Below, in pieces: positions 19,401 to 28,997 of a stretch of 64,000 nt of DNA (the first letter of the stretch is position 1; each line of letters opens with the position of its first letter). Location: NCBI RefSeq assembly GCF_963678975.1, contig NC_089272.1, forward strand, positions 26,229,471 to 26,293,470, given 5' to 3'. The notes below the pieces were generated by a model. That model saw only the letters and a program-made list of their open reading frames with translations, was not told the origin of the DNA and searched no databases. The translations under genes and the position numbers were made by a program. Source of the DNA: Dysidea avara. Lineage: Eukaryota; Porifera; Demospongiae; Dictyoceratida; Dysideidae.

Positions 19401-21428
19401 CTGATGCAGACACTGTGGCAACTTAAGGTCACATGGGATGAGCCACTACAAGAGAACATCCAAGCCCAATGGAAGGACATTGCTGGTGATCTTAAGACTG
19501 CAACAGCTTTCTCAGTAAGTAGATGTTACTTTATTGCACGCATGACATGTCCAGTTGTGCACTGTTTTGTTGATGCAAGCAAACATGCATATGGTGCAGT
19601 AGTATTCCTCACCCAGAGCAATGAAGTGTCATTTGTAGCAGCAAAGACCCGTGTGGCACCCTTGAAGACACTCACCATCCCACGCTTAGAACTCATGGCA
19701 GCTCTGGTTGGCACTCGTCTGACACACTTTGTGATTGAGGCAATTCCTGTCTCTAATTCATTAGTTTTTATGTGGTCCGATAGTCAGATTGTGCTCCACT
19801 GGATCAAGAGCCAGAAGCCTCTTCCGGTGTTCATACGGAACCGTACCACAGAAATTAATTCCTTATTACCAAGTGCCAATTGGAATTACTGCCCTACTGC
19901 CGATAACCCGGCTGATCTTCTCTCAAGGGGTACCACTACCAAACTGCTTATGTCATCACACCTATGGCAACATGGCCCCAAGTGGCTCACAACACCAGAC
20001 TATTGGCCATCTCTTCAACCACCACATTTGCCACCAATGGTTTTGGCAGCAGCAGTGGCAACAGAGTTTGTGCCCATGAAGCAGGCACCACCAGATCTTG
20101 GGCTACACTGTGCCATCTCTATTGATCGCCATTGTTCTCTTACCAAGTTACTGTCAGTCACTGCGTATGTCTACCGTTTTATAGATAATCTCAGAACACA
20201 ACCGCAGCAGAGGTTGAGTGGACCAGTCAATGCAGAGGAACTTCAACGGGTGAGCCTCAGGTGGATTAAGGATGCACAACAGTCCATCTACTGGAAGGAG
20301 ATCAACAACCTCCAGATGACAACAAAGCAGCCTAAAACAGCTAGACTGTCACTTGTTCGACAATTACGGCTGTTCCTAGACTCAGATGGACTGCTACGCT
20401 GTGGTGGACGCATCCACAATGCTCCCGTTAGTGAGACTGCCAAGTTTCCTTTCCTGTTACCCCCAAAACATCCATTGTCAAGGCTGATCATCCTAGACAT
20501 ACACATCAAGCTATGTCACTCAGGCACCAATGCAACTCTAACTGGTTTACATCAATCCTTCTGGATTCCTGCTGCACGCCAGTATGTCAAGTCCATCCTA
20601 CATCACTGTGTCACATGCCACAAAATGAATGGAAGACCATATGCTGCACCTGACCCCCCTCCTTTGCCTCAAATGAGAACACAGGACGTCCACCCATTCA
20701 CATTTACAGGAGTGGATTTCACTGGGGCCCTGTATGTACAACAAGGCAAGGAGGAGGTCAAGGTATATCTGTGTCTCTTCACTTGTGCCACTACACGTGC
20801 CGTCCACCTGGAGATAGTCCAGGACTTGACAGCTGATACGTTCTTGATGGCTTTTCGTAAGTTTGCAGGAAGAAGATCACTACCAACAATCATGATGTCA
20901 GACAATGGTTCAACCTACCTATCAGCGGCATCAGAGCTACGTTCCCTAATGGAGTCACCAACAGTCAAGGAGGAACTTGGTAGAAGAAGTGTTTCATGGC
21001 GATTCATACCGAAGAGGGCCCCCTGGTTTGGGGGGTTCTGGGAACGATTGATTGGCCTATCCAAGTCTGCAATAAAGAAGGTTCTAGGAAGGAGGCATGT
21101 CTCACTGCTAACCTTAGAGACTATTACTGTAGAAGTAGAGGCTACACTCAATGACAGGCCACTCACGTTCGTTTCTTCTGAATTAGGTGATCCAGAACCC
21201 TTGACGCCTGCTCACCTTCTACACGGCCGCAGAATCACTTTCCTACCACATCAGTTGGTGGAGATGGATGAACTTATAGACCCAAGCTACAGAGAGACTA
21301 GTCAACTTCAGAAGAAAGCCAAGGTCCAGGCAGCCATACTGAGAGATTTTCGCAAGAGGTGGTGTCATGAGTACTTAACAGCATTAAGGGAGTACCACAG
21401 GGCATCTGGGAACAACAACAGAGTATAA
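16404..21428 (+). CDS. gag-pol: BEL/Pao Gag-Pol polyprotein
   Basis: A 1674-residue ORF starting at the ATG at 16404. In order: an N-terminal coiled-coil-like region; a DUF1759-type Gag domain (about 125-290); Cys/His clusters CFNCLGHHRVSQC and CHNCQRKHHTSLC (about 368-398); a protease with FDEGSQQSF (about 470); a Pao-type reverse transcriptase with STDIEKAFLHIRL (about 806), FGATSSPF and YVDN (about 884); RNase H with CFVDASKHAYGAV (about 1054), PRLELMAAL and WSDSQIVL; a zinc-binding HCVTCH; and an integrase with D in TGVDFTG, D in MSDNGSTY and E in FWERLIG. The single ORF is open throughout, so the element is young. It stops about 20 codons early because of a frameshift near 21410. Confidence 0.93.
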   Translation: MAEIKRLISSRRGFRAHLTKLLQSLTETLTNASQPLTEDNIASLKDLHEQLQRKQELISGLDAKILEATTNDEEIEAEVLQTEEVNSSISSAKVKITERLRSVSTTTEGHTSLYHTSPPPAAVPQVTRLPKLELPQFAGNPLHWHSFWDCFEAAIHNNTSLTRVQKLSYLRAQLRGDAARVIAGFQLTNDSYTDSVTLLKERFGQTYTQVDAHMQALIDTPAPSNTVSSLREFYDSTEAHIRSLATLGKPEDSYGTLLIPILLVGKLPSQTKKNLIRSHGRKEWSITELQAAILNELYILEMGSAEPRSSPPPPTASFLAGTKKSTTTKGKPRCPFCAGSHIPSLCESFKDPKQRCDIVQQNKLCFNCLGHHRVSQCNSRHRCHNCQRKHHTSLCTSRQDNPADQSGHSASTAQQNTTLPSQSAIATITHSTDTASLSMTIPSPQNSVCLLKTAVATVTNGSNLTKANLLFDEGSQQSFITQELAKTLALQPFCKEDITVSSFGAQCQVNREVNVAVISVLTMSGQAIPLTVLVVPCIATPIQNTVTSSVTRLPHLRNLPLAHPLTTDKEFDISILVGADHYWDIVGDRVIRGDGPTAVESKLGYLLSGPAPLTTGQFFTSINSVMMLTTPPSEFNLERFWDLESVGVIPTDDSLGDNVLNHYLTSCVQRDQGGAYVARFPWKPDHPALPTNVTVAKQRTRQLVKRLSKNPDLLTTYHQIISEQETRGFIERVDNHSTSHSGVHYIPHHAVEKDSTTTPIRIVFDCSCRESANSPCLNDCLIIGSTCDNDLCAILIRFRSHCFGISTDIEKAFLHIRLHPDDRNYTRFFWLSDPTDPSSQFCVYRFKVVPFGATSSPFMLNAVLQYHLRQYSTPVSLDMCSNLYVDNIITGCDVEQDVVNYYREARAIMCDARLNLRSWSSNSVALTTIATKDNTAEKAVSVNILGLRWIPGSDKLHLAAKPSILTNDHLVTKREVLQDLSKVFDPLGFVAPVVIRAKMLMQTLWQLKVTWDEPLQENIQAQWKDIAGDLKTATAFSVSRCYFIARMTCPVVHCFVDASKHAYGAVVFLTQSNEVSFVAAKTRVAPLKTLTIPRLELMAALVGTRLTHFVIEAIPVSNSLVFMWSDSQIVLHWIKSQKPLPVFIRNRTTEINSLLPSANWNYCPTADNPADLLSRGTTTKLLMSSHLWQHGPKWLTTPDYWPSLQPPHLPPMVLAAAVATEFVPMKQAPPDLGLHCAISIDRHCSLTKLLSVTAYVYRFIDNLRTQPQQRLSGPVNAEELQRVSLRWIKDAQQSIYWKEINNLQMTTKQPKTARLSLVRQLRLFLDSDGLLRCGGRIHNAPVSETAKFPFLLPPKHPLSRLIILDIHIKLCHSGTNATLTGLHQSFWIPAARQYVKSILHHCVTCHKMNGRPYAAPDPPPLPQMRTQDVHPFTFTGVDFTGALYVQQGKEEVKVYLCLFTCATTRAVHLEIVQDLTADTFLMAFRKFAGRRSLPTIMMSDNGSTYLSAASELRSLMESPTVKEELGRRSVSWRFIPKRAPWFGGFWERLIGLSKSAIKKVLGRRHVSLLTLETITVEVEATLNDRPLTFVSSELGDPEPLTPAHLLHGRRITFLPHQLVEMDELIDPSYRETSQLQKKAKVQAAILRDFRKRWCHEYLTALREYHRASGNNNRV

Positions 21429-21808
21429 GAGAAGGTGATGTAGTCGTTGTTCATGATGACACCCCTCGAGCAACTTGGAGAATGGCTGTAGTGACGGATT
21501 TGATTGCTGGAAGAGATGGGCTGATACGAGCTGCTGTAATACGCACTGCTAATGGGAATACAACTAGACCAATAACTAAGCTGTACCCATTAGAACTCAA
21601 TGCAACAGAAGAGAAGGAACTAGGGGTGGAGAAGAGTCTTACTGCTACTACCGATTCAGATAACATTACTCCTGATCCAGACAACTCTGGGAGTGAGCAC
21701 AGTCGCCCACAGCGAGCTTCTGCAAGGAAGGCCACAGATCAAGTGAAGGAATGGGTCAGACTTCTTTTTGCCCCCCCCCCGGAGGATGTCGTGGAGGAGG
21801 AACTGTAG
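21407..21808 (+). CDS. BEL/Pao Pol C-terminal segment (frameshifted)
   Basis: The frame shifted relative to the main ORF reads REGDVVVVHDD at about 21430, then TWRMAVVTDLI, DGLIRAAVIRTANG and ITKLYPLEL. This is the DUF5641-type domain that normally ends Pao integrases. It is joined to the main ORF only if one base is gained or lost around 21405-21412. The frame ends within the start of the 3' LTR. The frameshift is probably a disabling mutation, because Pao elements usually keep this domain in one frame. Confidence 0.8.
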   Translation, partial: WEQQQSIREGDVVVVHDDTPRATWRMAVVTDLIAGRDGLIRAAVIRTANGNTTRPITKLYPLELNATEEKELGVEKSLTATTDSDNITPDPDNSGSEHSRPQRASARKATDQVKEWVRLLFAPPPEDVVEEEL

Positions 21809-22041
21809 AACCTTTACATACACCTATTATGTAACACTATTAGTATGTTGCACGTATGCGGTTCACGTGATAAGAATCAGGTTCGATTGTGGCATTAACA
21901 CGAGGTGCTTGGCTTCACGACCAGTCTTGAATCCTCCCCTATTCCGCCAATCGTTAGTGGAACCTCGGCGTACTACAATTCTACCAACACATTTTTGGTG
22001 CTGTGACAGGTACGTCGGCTATATTGTCATACCCCGCTACA
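21787..22041 (+). repeat. BEL 3' LTR
   Basis: 255 bp. It is the same as the 5' LTR except at one visible base (..ACTATTAGTATG versus ..ACTATTACTATG). Confidence 0.93.
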
Positions 22042-22309
22042 CCTATGTCACAATTACGCGATTGATTTTTATGAATTAAAAACTATTAGTTTTCACGCCT
22101 ACCAGGCAAACCGCTTAGAGCAGTGAGCTGAAAATCGGTGTGTAGCTGGAATAATTATCACAGAAAGTTCTTGCAGTAGTACAGAAGAATCGGATTACAA
22201 ACCACTGTGTTATGATTCAAAAGCCAACTACGTGTAGCATATGCGAGATCGAGATATTCTAATAGAACAGTCACCCTAATAGAGCATTCAGCTACTTTTA
22301 TAACTTACT

Positions 22310-23258
22310 CCATTATAGAATTATATGACATTGCAAGTTATTCTGTAGGGAGTTCAGCAACAAACAGTTAATCTTATAGACAATTCAGCTACAAGCAAGT
22401 CACCCTGTAGAGAGTTCAGCTACAAATATGTTGCTGTAGAGATTCAAAACATTATAAGTCACACTGAAGAGAATTCAGCTATAAACAAGTCATCTTGTAA
22501 GAGTTCAGCTACAACAAGTCACTCTGTAGAGAATTCAGCTACAAACAAGTCACTGCGTAAAGGGTTCAGCTACAAAACAAGCTACCCAGTAGAGAGTTCA
22601 TCTAGATCAGCTACAAACAAGTTACTTTAAGCAATGTTCAGCTACAAGTCAGTCACTCTGTAGAGAGTTCAGCTACAAACAAGTCACTCTGTAGTACAAA
22701 CAAGTCACCGTGTAGCTGGAGAGTTCAGCAACCAATCAAAAAAACCACTCTGTAAAGAGTTCAGCTATACAAACATGTTATAACTCTATAGAGAAAGTTA
22801 TAACTCTATAGAGAGATCAGCTAGAAACAATTAGTCATCCAGTAGAGAGATCAGCTACAAGACATCACCTTATAGAAAGTTTAGTTGCAAAGAAGCCACC
22901 ATGTAGAGGGTTCAGCTGCAAACATATCACCCTGTAGAGAGTACAGCTATGAACAGATCACCCTGTTGAGAGATCAGCTAGAAGGATCACCTTGTAGAGA
23001 GTTCAACTACAAACAAATCACCCTGTAGATAGTTCAGCTACAAACAAGTCACCCTATAGAGAGATCAGCTAGAAGAAGTTACCTTGTACAGAGCTCAGCT
23101 ACAAAGAAACCATCATATAAAGAGTTCAGCTGCAAACAAATCACCCTGTAGAAAGTTCAGCTACGAACAGATCACCCTGTAGAGAGATGAGCTAGAAGAA
23201 ATCACCTTGTAGAGAGTTCAACTACAAAGAAACCACCATGTACAGAGTTCAGCTACAA
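22310..23258 (-). repeat. 31-bp satellite array, first part
   Basis: About 30 diverged units of the form GTAGAGAGTTCAGCTACAAA-CAAGTCACCCT. The frames are not open and have no coding bias. The array is interrupted at 23259 by a LINE. Confidence 0.9.
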
Positions 23259-25084
23259 ACAAACCAGTATTTCCAATCTGTGTTTACAGCCGAAAGGTTG
23301 TCAGATCTGAGCTCTGCACAATCTTCTACTGCTGCCCAGTCTTTCGTTATTGATTCCATCAATTTTACATCAGATGATGTTTTTCAGGAATTAATTAACC
23401 TTGATGTCTCTAAGGCTTGTGGTCCTGACCTTATTCCTCCATTATTATTAAAGAAGGCAGCTGCTTACATCTGTGTACCTTTGTCTAAACTGTTTTATCA
23501 GTCAATGTTAACTGGAAAGCTGCCACAGGATTGGGTCACTGCTAATGTTGTTCCTGTATTTAAGAAGGGTGATCCACGTCTTTCTAGTAACTACAGACCT
23601 ATTAGTCTCACATCTATTATTGTTACGGTGATGGAGAGAATTATTCGTTGTCAAATTGGATCTGCCCTTTCCAATCACTGTAGACTTAGTAAATGTCATC
23701 ATGGTATTCGCCCAATCCATTCTACTATTTCCTTATTGCTGTCTGTGATTCATGGCTGGGCCCTTTGTCTTGAACGTCAGAGTACTACCCACTGTATATT
23801 CCTTGATTATGCAAAGATCTTTGACTCTGTCCCTCATGAGCATCTGCTTATTAAACTAAATGGAATAGAGATTACAGGGTCACTTCTGAATTGGTTGATG
23901 GGTTTTCTGACCAACGGGTGGTGGTGAATGGCTGCTACTCTGATTGGTTACCGGTTCTCTCGGGGGTGCCCCAAGGTTCAGTTCTTGGACTGCTACTGTT
24001 CCTCTTGTACATCAATGATTTACATGAAGTCATATCTCACTCTGAGCTTAATGTTTTGCTGATGATGTAGCACTGTATAAAGAGATTAAGTCCAGTAGTG
24101 ACTGCAAGAGGATTTTAATAATGTCTATTTCTGGTCAGAACACTGGCAACTTCACCTTGGTCCACCTAAATGTGAGGCTCTGTACATCTCAAACAAGCAT
24201 TCTCCAATTACTACTACTTACTCTGTGAATGATATTCCACTTCGGTGGTCCACCTCAATACGCTATTTGAGGCTTCATATTACTACTAATTTATGTTGGT
24301 CTATACATTGTAAAATTATTGCTGCTAAGGCTACCAAATGTTTGAATTATTTACGCCACACTCTGTGGGGTGCCCCTCCACAAGTTAAATCTACTGCCTA
24401 TAGATGCGTTGTCCGCCCTTTGTTGGAATATGGATGTCAGCTATGGAATCCTTTTACTCAAAAGAACATTCAGCTTTTGGAAAACATCCAACGTCGTGCT
24501 GCTTGTTGGGTATGTGGTAGTAGGTGGGATCCCTCTGTGTTTTCATGGACCAAGTCATCAGATCAATGTTTGGAACAGTTGAGATGGCCATCTTTAAAAT
24601 CTCGCCGTGGCTATCTTTCAGTTAATCTCCTTTATGATATTATTAACAATAAAATTGCTGTCAAATTTAGTGACTTTTGTTCTTTTATGTCCTCTAGTAT
24701 GAGACGGCATTCACTTTCCATTCTCCCACTGCAGTCTACCATCAATGCCCTCCGGTATTCTTTTTTGGCAATACACCATTTATATGGAACAATATTCCTT
24801 TTGACATTTTATTGTCGTCAAATCGTACTGCTTTTCGTCATGCTGTAAAGCACTACTTTTTTGATTCTGTGTAATCTGTTAATTTGTCTTGTGTGTGCAT
24901 GTGTTGTGCTCTCTTGCTTTTTGTACATGTTCTCTGTGCAGTTAGTTTTCTTTTTTTTTTGTATGCTATAGTAACTTATATGTATACGTATGTGTGTAAT
25001 ATTTTGGGGAAACACTCTTGTGCAGGCCTAGCCTTTTGGTGCCACCCCTTCCTATTTGGATGAATTAGACAATAAATAAATAAA
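23259..25084 (+). pseudogene. 5'-truncated non-LTR retrotransposon (Jockey/CR1-like RT)
   Basis: It begins inside the RT: LDVSKACGPDLIPP, PVFKKGDPRLSSNYRPISL and IFLDYAKIFDSVPH in one frame to 23927. It then continues frame-shifted through [15 protein letters not shown] and the catalytic FADD at 24055-24066, and ends in the C-terminal domain (VRPLLEYGCQLWNP, ENIQRRAACWV) to about 24870. A 3' UTR with GCCTAGCCTTTTGGTGCCAC leads into an (AATA)n tail at 25070-25084. It has at least two frameshifts. No endonuclease domain is present because of 5' truncation, which is usual for LINE insertions. The satellite array resumes immediately after the tail. Confidence 0.85.
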
Positions 25085-25908
25085 TCATCTGTAGAAAGTT
25101 CAGCCAGAAACAAGTTCACCCTGTAGAGGGATCAGCTAGAAACAAGTCACCCCGTAGAGAGAGCAGCTACAAAGAAACCATCCTGTAGAGAGTTCAATTA
25201 TAAACAGATAACCCTATAGAGAGTTCAGCTAGAAACAAGTCACCGTGTAGAGAGATCAGCTAGAAACAAGTCATCCAGAGATCAGCTAGAAACAAGTCAT
25301 CCTGTACAGAGATCAGCTAGAAACAAGTCATCCTGTACAGAGATCAGCTAGAAACAAGTCACCCTGTAGAGAGATCAGCTATTGTACAAAGAAACCATCC
25401 TGTAGAGAGTTCAATCACAAACAGAAATTCCTATAGAGAGTTCAGCTAGAAACAAGTCACCGTGTAGAGAGATCAGCTAGAAACAAGTCATCCATTGATC
25501 AGCTAGAAACAAGTCACCCTGTAGAGAGATCAGCTGGAAACAAGTCACCCTGTAGAGAGATCAGTTACAAAGAAACCATCCTGTAGAGAGTTCGATAACA
25601 AACAGATAACCCTATAGAGAGTTCAACTAGAAACAAGTCACCGTGTAGAGAGATTAGCTAGAAACAAGTCACCCTGTAGAGAGATCAGCTACAAAGAAAC
25701 CATCCTGTAGAGAGTTCAGCTACAATCAAGTTACACTATAGACAGATCAGCTAGAAACAAATCATCTTGTAGAGAGTTCAGTTGCAAACAAATCACCCTT
25801 TAGAGAATTCAGCCACCCTGTAGAGAGTTCAGCTTGAACAAGTCACCCTGTAGAGAGTTCAGCTACAAAGAAATCACAATGTAGAGAGTTCAGCTGCAAA
25901 CAAATCAC
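25085..25908 (-). repeat. 31-bp satellite array, second part
   Basis: Continuation of the array after the LINE, about 26 units. Some longer-period copies contain AGAAACCATCCTGTAGAGAG in alternation with AGAAACAAGTCACC variants, which suggests higher-order duplication. Confidence 0.9.
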
Positions 25909-26431
25909 CAGTGTTGGGCAAGTTACTTTGTAAAAGTAACTAGTTACATATTACATATTACTTGCAACAGAACTATTTAGTTACAGTTACATATTACCCA
26001 TAAAATAAAGTAACTGTAATAATATTACATATTATATTACTTTGTGACCACAGCCTTAAGCTGTCACGTGTGAAACTACCACCTTATCACGTGACATGAT
26101 TGCGTTGTTGGACAATGTGCAAACCTTGGTTATAAGTAAGAAGCTAGTGAATAAGCTTCATTCAGTAGGCCTCGTTACTTCGTTGTGGTTAGGCGTTACT
26201 CAGAGGATTACTAACGAGATTAGTAACTTCGTTACTTTTAATAATAATATTACGTCATATTAGACTCGTTACAGTAATTATATTACTTAGGTAATGCGTT
26301 ACGTTTGTAAGTAAAGTATCTTGCGTTATATTACCTGTTTTCATAGCGTATTTCGTTATATTACTTTGTTACCACAAAAGTAATAATATTACGTAACGTG
26401 TTACATAAGTAGCGCGTTACTCCCAACACTG
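25909..26431. mobile_element. hAT-like MITE with 8-bp target duplication
   Basis: The ends CAGTGTTGGGCAAGTTAC / GCGTTACTCCCAACACTG form terminal inverted repeats. The flanks are an exact 8-bp duplication, CAAATCAC (25901-25908 and 26432-26439). The 523-bp interior is made of GTTACATATTAC-type repeats and has no transposase. An 8-bp duplication and CAGTGTTGGG ends are typical of hAT elements. Confidence 0.92.
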
Positions 26432-26743
26432 CAAATCACCCTGTAGAGAGTTCAGCTAGAAACAAATCATCCTGTAGAGAGTTCAGCTAGAAACAAATCA
26501 CCCTGAAAAGAGTTCAGCTACAAACAATGAGAGTTTCAGCTACATGCAGTTCAGTTATATAAGAAGTCATCTTATTAACTACAGTATGTGATAATCATCA
26601 TTCAATGTTAAATTTTTCAAATATTTCATCAGACAAAAGCTATACACACAATTACTTCCTTTTTCCCACAATTCCTTACAAGTTAAAAAGAAGCATCAAA
26701 GCCATATGGCCAACTTTGTGGCTTGCAACGCAAAAAGAAGTGA
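26432..26743 (-). repeat. Satellite end and spacer of composite copy 2
   Basis: Three or four terminal satellite units to about 26545, then a spacer homologous (in reverse) to 40720-40904 and 45481-45655. It includes a small hairpin at the AAAGCC..GGC position. Confidence 0.75.
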
Positions 26744-27062
26744 TATCTAAACCAAAACAGCCAAGCTGTAAAAAAAAAGTGCGGCCCCCAAGGTGAAAAA
26801 AGATGTGAAATCCAAGGTGGTGGCCAAGAAATGGCTGTGATGGTAGGTTAATCGCAAAATTTTAATTACGACAATTCAGGTGAATTTGGTGCTGAATCCT
26901 AGTGGAGGAGGCAACACAAATTCACCTGACTTGTCATAATTAAATTTTTTGCCATTAACCTACCATCACAGCCATTTCTTGGCCGCCACCTTGGATTTCA
27001 CATCTTTTTTCACCTTGGAGGCCGCACTCTTTTTTTACAGCTTGGCTGTTTTGGTTTAGATA
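26744..27062. repeat. Palindromic MITE-like end, copy 2
   Basis: Inverted repeats TATCTAAACCAAAACAGCCA / TGGCTGTTTTGGTTTAGATA with arms of about 130 bp. The centre matches copies 3 and 4 (GACAATTCAGGTGAATTTGG). Confidence 0.9.
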
Positions 27063-28639
27063 GGCTTTACTGTCAATAAACAAACCTTCTATAATGATCA
27101 TAGCTACTAAAATACTTTTGACTGTCCACTTGCATAATACACCTGTACATGGCTAAAATGTTTGGCCTGAAAAACTGTTATAGACAATTTCCCCTGTCTG
27201 AAGCTCTTTCACCGTCATTAGAACAGTGTTCACTTTGATGTCTAGTATGTGGCACCTCATAAATAAAGAAACCTCCTAACATTGGTAAGACACCTAAGAC
27301 CACACAATGAGACAAGTATGCACTTCACTATGTGTCATGTAGTTTTATTTCCACAAGTCTAGATTAGTTTAGCCACAATTTGAACCTCTCGGGTAACCAA
27401 TGAACTACAGTACAATATTTGTCAACTTAACCGTACAATATAAAAATCTGTAACATAAAATTACGTGAAAATGACATTGTCTATTAAACATGGCGTTTTC
27501 CACCTACTTTAAATTACGAAGATCTTTGTATTGTCAGATTACATGTTCAGGTTCGTAATATAATACAACAGAAAAACCCTGTTTTTTGTTTAAATGTAAC
27601 TCCATATAATAATCAGTTAAGCACTTGCTTTGGGTGGATTTTTAATCAGCATGTGTTGACACGTAGAATTCTACCAAGTTTAGCGAATCAGGTTGAAGGT
27701 GACAGCTTGTTTTGGGGGATTTCCTATCTGAGTAATTATATTCTCAAATAGAAAATTGTATGGAGGGCACATACTGTTATAATCAATAGTAAATAAAAGT
27801 TTACTGTGGTACGTAGCATTAGGACATTACTTCAGGTGGCATTGTATAGAGATATGGGTGATAACGCTTGCGTTTTAATTGCGTTTATTGTATTATGCAC
27901 CTATAAATGTCATGCCCAACCCCCACCCCCAAAAGGATGGGGCAATACAGGGGAGTTAACAAAATCTAGTGTCAAATTTCCCAGTACTGGGGCTAAGAAG
28001 CTTGTCAGAATTCCCCTATGTCCCCATCTTGAAAGTTTCTATAGAGAATTTGGTATTTTGGTTTAGCAAACTGCCGCCATCAAAAGCCCCAGGTGGGGCA
28101 AGATGTAGATGTCAAATCCCCAGTAGGTGTATGGGAGTGGGGGGTGGTGCTTGATTGGTGCATTAGTATAAAATACATGGTACGAAAATAAGAAATGATG
28201 GCTGTCAACAAGGTATTTAAACCAACCAGTTTGACTAAAGCTAAGACTACTAAAATGACATGGAGTTGATTTTAGGCAGTAAAACTTGGTATACAATTTT
28301 ATTTGCACCAGTTCATTTATGATTCCTAATAACAATTAGACTATGGTACGCATAGTGTGCTTTGAAGTTTGGTCGTTAATGAGGTATTTAAAATCCAATA
28401 GATGCCTGGGGTAGGTATCTAAACTGGTTAGATACCCGTGACAAAAGTACTTGTCACGTACGCCACGTGTTTTGCTGAATTCCAGTCACTACAGCCATCA
28501 GAAATCATTGCTAGAGTGCGAAGAAAACATCGCTGGATAATAGAGATGATTGTATTCATCTAGGAAGCCTACCAGTGAGTTGTTTTAACACTAATTCGAT
28601 CACCTTTATAATTACTTAAAATATGTGTCAAGTAACTTC
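27063..28639. other. No recognisable feature
   Basis: Mostly AT-rich. A reading frame at about 27855-28066 begins with a hydrophobic, signal-like stretch (ACVLIAFIVLCTYKC) but has no splice support or family, so it is not called. Confidence 0.45.
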
Positions 28640-28795
28640 TTAATCACTGTTTCGTATTTTGTTGTGTACTGTTTAGTTTGTAGTGTACTGTAGGTATATG
28701 TATGCTTGTTTTTGTAGGCGGACACCTTGTACAGGCTTTGCCTTTTGTGTATGCCTTCCTTTTTGGTAAATTGATAATAATAATAATTAATAGGA
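28640..28795 (+). repeat. LINE 3' tail remnant
   Basis: TTGTACAGGCTTTGCCTTTT..CCTTCCTTTTTGG followed by an (ATA)n run is the same layout as the 3' end of the LINE at 25020-25084. Only the 3' UTR is present. Confidence 0.5.
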
Positions 28796-28852
28796 AACCG
28801 CCATTATTGGTAGTGACCAGAGCCGTACGAGCCGGCATAGCTAGTCTAAATT

Positions 28853-28997
28853 GGTTATCGCCCAAATCCACGGTATCTTCGCTATTTTAGAGACCTTCGG
28901 AATGGCACATAATCACCTCAGGCTTCGCCCTCGGTGATTATTGTGCCATTCCTCAGGTCTCTAAAATAGCGAAGATACCTTGATTTGTGCGATAACC
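28853..28997. repeat. Palindrome, about 145 bp
   Basis: Arms GGTATCTTCGCTATTTTAGA.. and its complement, with imperfect outer arms GGTTATCG / CGATAACC, around a short loop CTCAGGCTTCGCCCTCGG. No ORF. A MITE or foldback is likely. Confidence 0.8.

Larger units (their letters stand above)
16078..22041 (+). mobile_element. BEL/Pao LTR retrotransposon, nearly intact
   Basis: 255-bp LTRs (16078-16332 and 21787-22041), both starting TGTCGTGG and ending CCCCGCTACA, differ at one base that I can see. They flank one long gag-pol ORF of Pao type and a short frameshifted C-terminal segment. I found no target duplication: the left flank reads ..CAGGGATTG and the right flank CCTATGTC. The right flank belongs to the composite repeat copy 2 and the left flank does not, which suggests a rearrangement or a repeat edge at the insertion. 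Confidence 0.93.
22042..27062 (-). repeat. Composite satellite-bearing repeat, copy 2 (interrupted)
   Basis: In reverse orientation it carries an inner head block (22042-22310, homologous to 42540-42790), an array of about 31-bp repeats, a spacer (26545-26743) and the palindromic end (26744-27062). The outer head with the GGCCCAAGAAGCCGG terminus is missing at the BEL junction. A LINE (23259-25084) and an hAT-like MITE (25909-26431) are nested in the array. Confidence 0.8.

Noticed and set aside
22310-26545. Possible CRISPR array from regular 31-bp repeats
   Set aside because: Repeats are contiguous and diverged with no unique spacers, and the window is clearly eukaryotic.
27806-28066. 86-codon ORF with a signal-peptide-like start
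   Set aside because: No downstream splice donor, conserved motif or matching exon; hydrophobic stretches are common by chance in AT-rich DNA.
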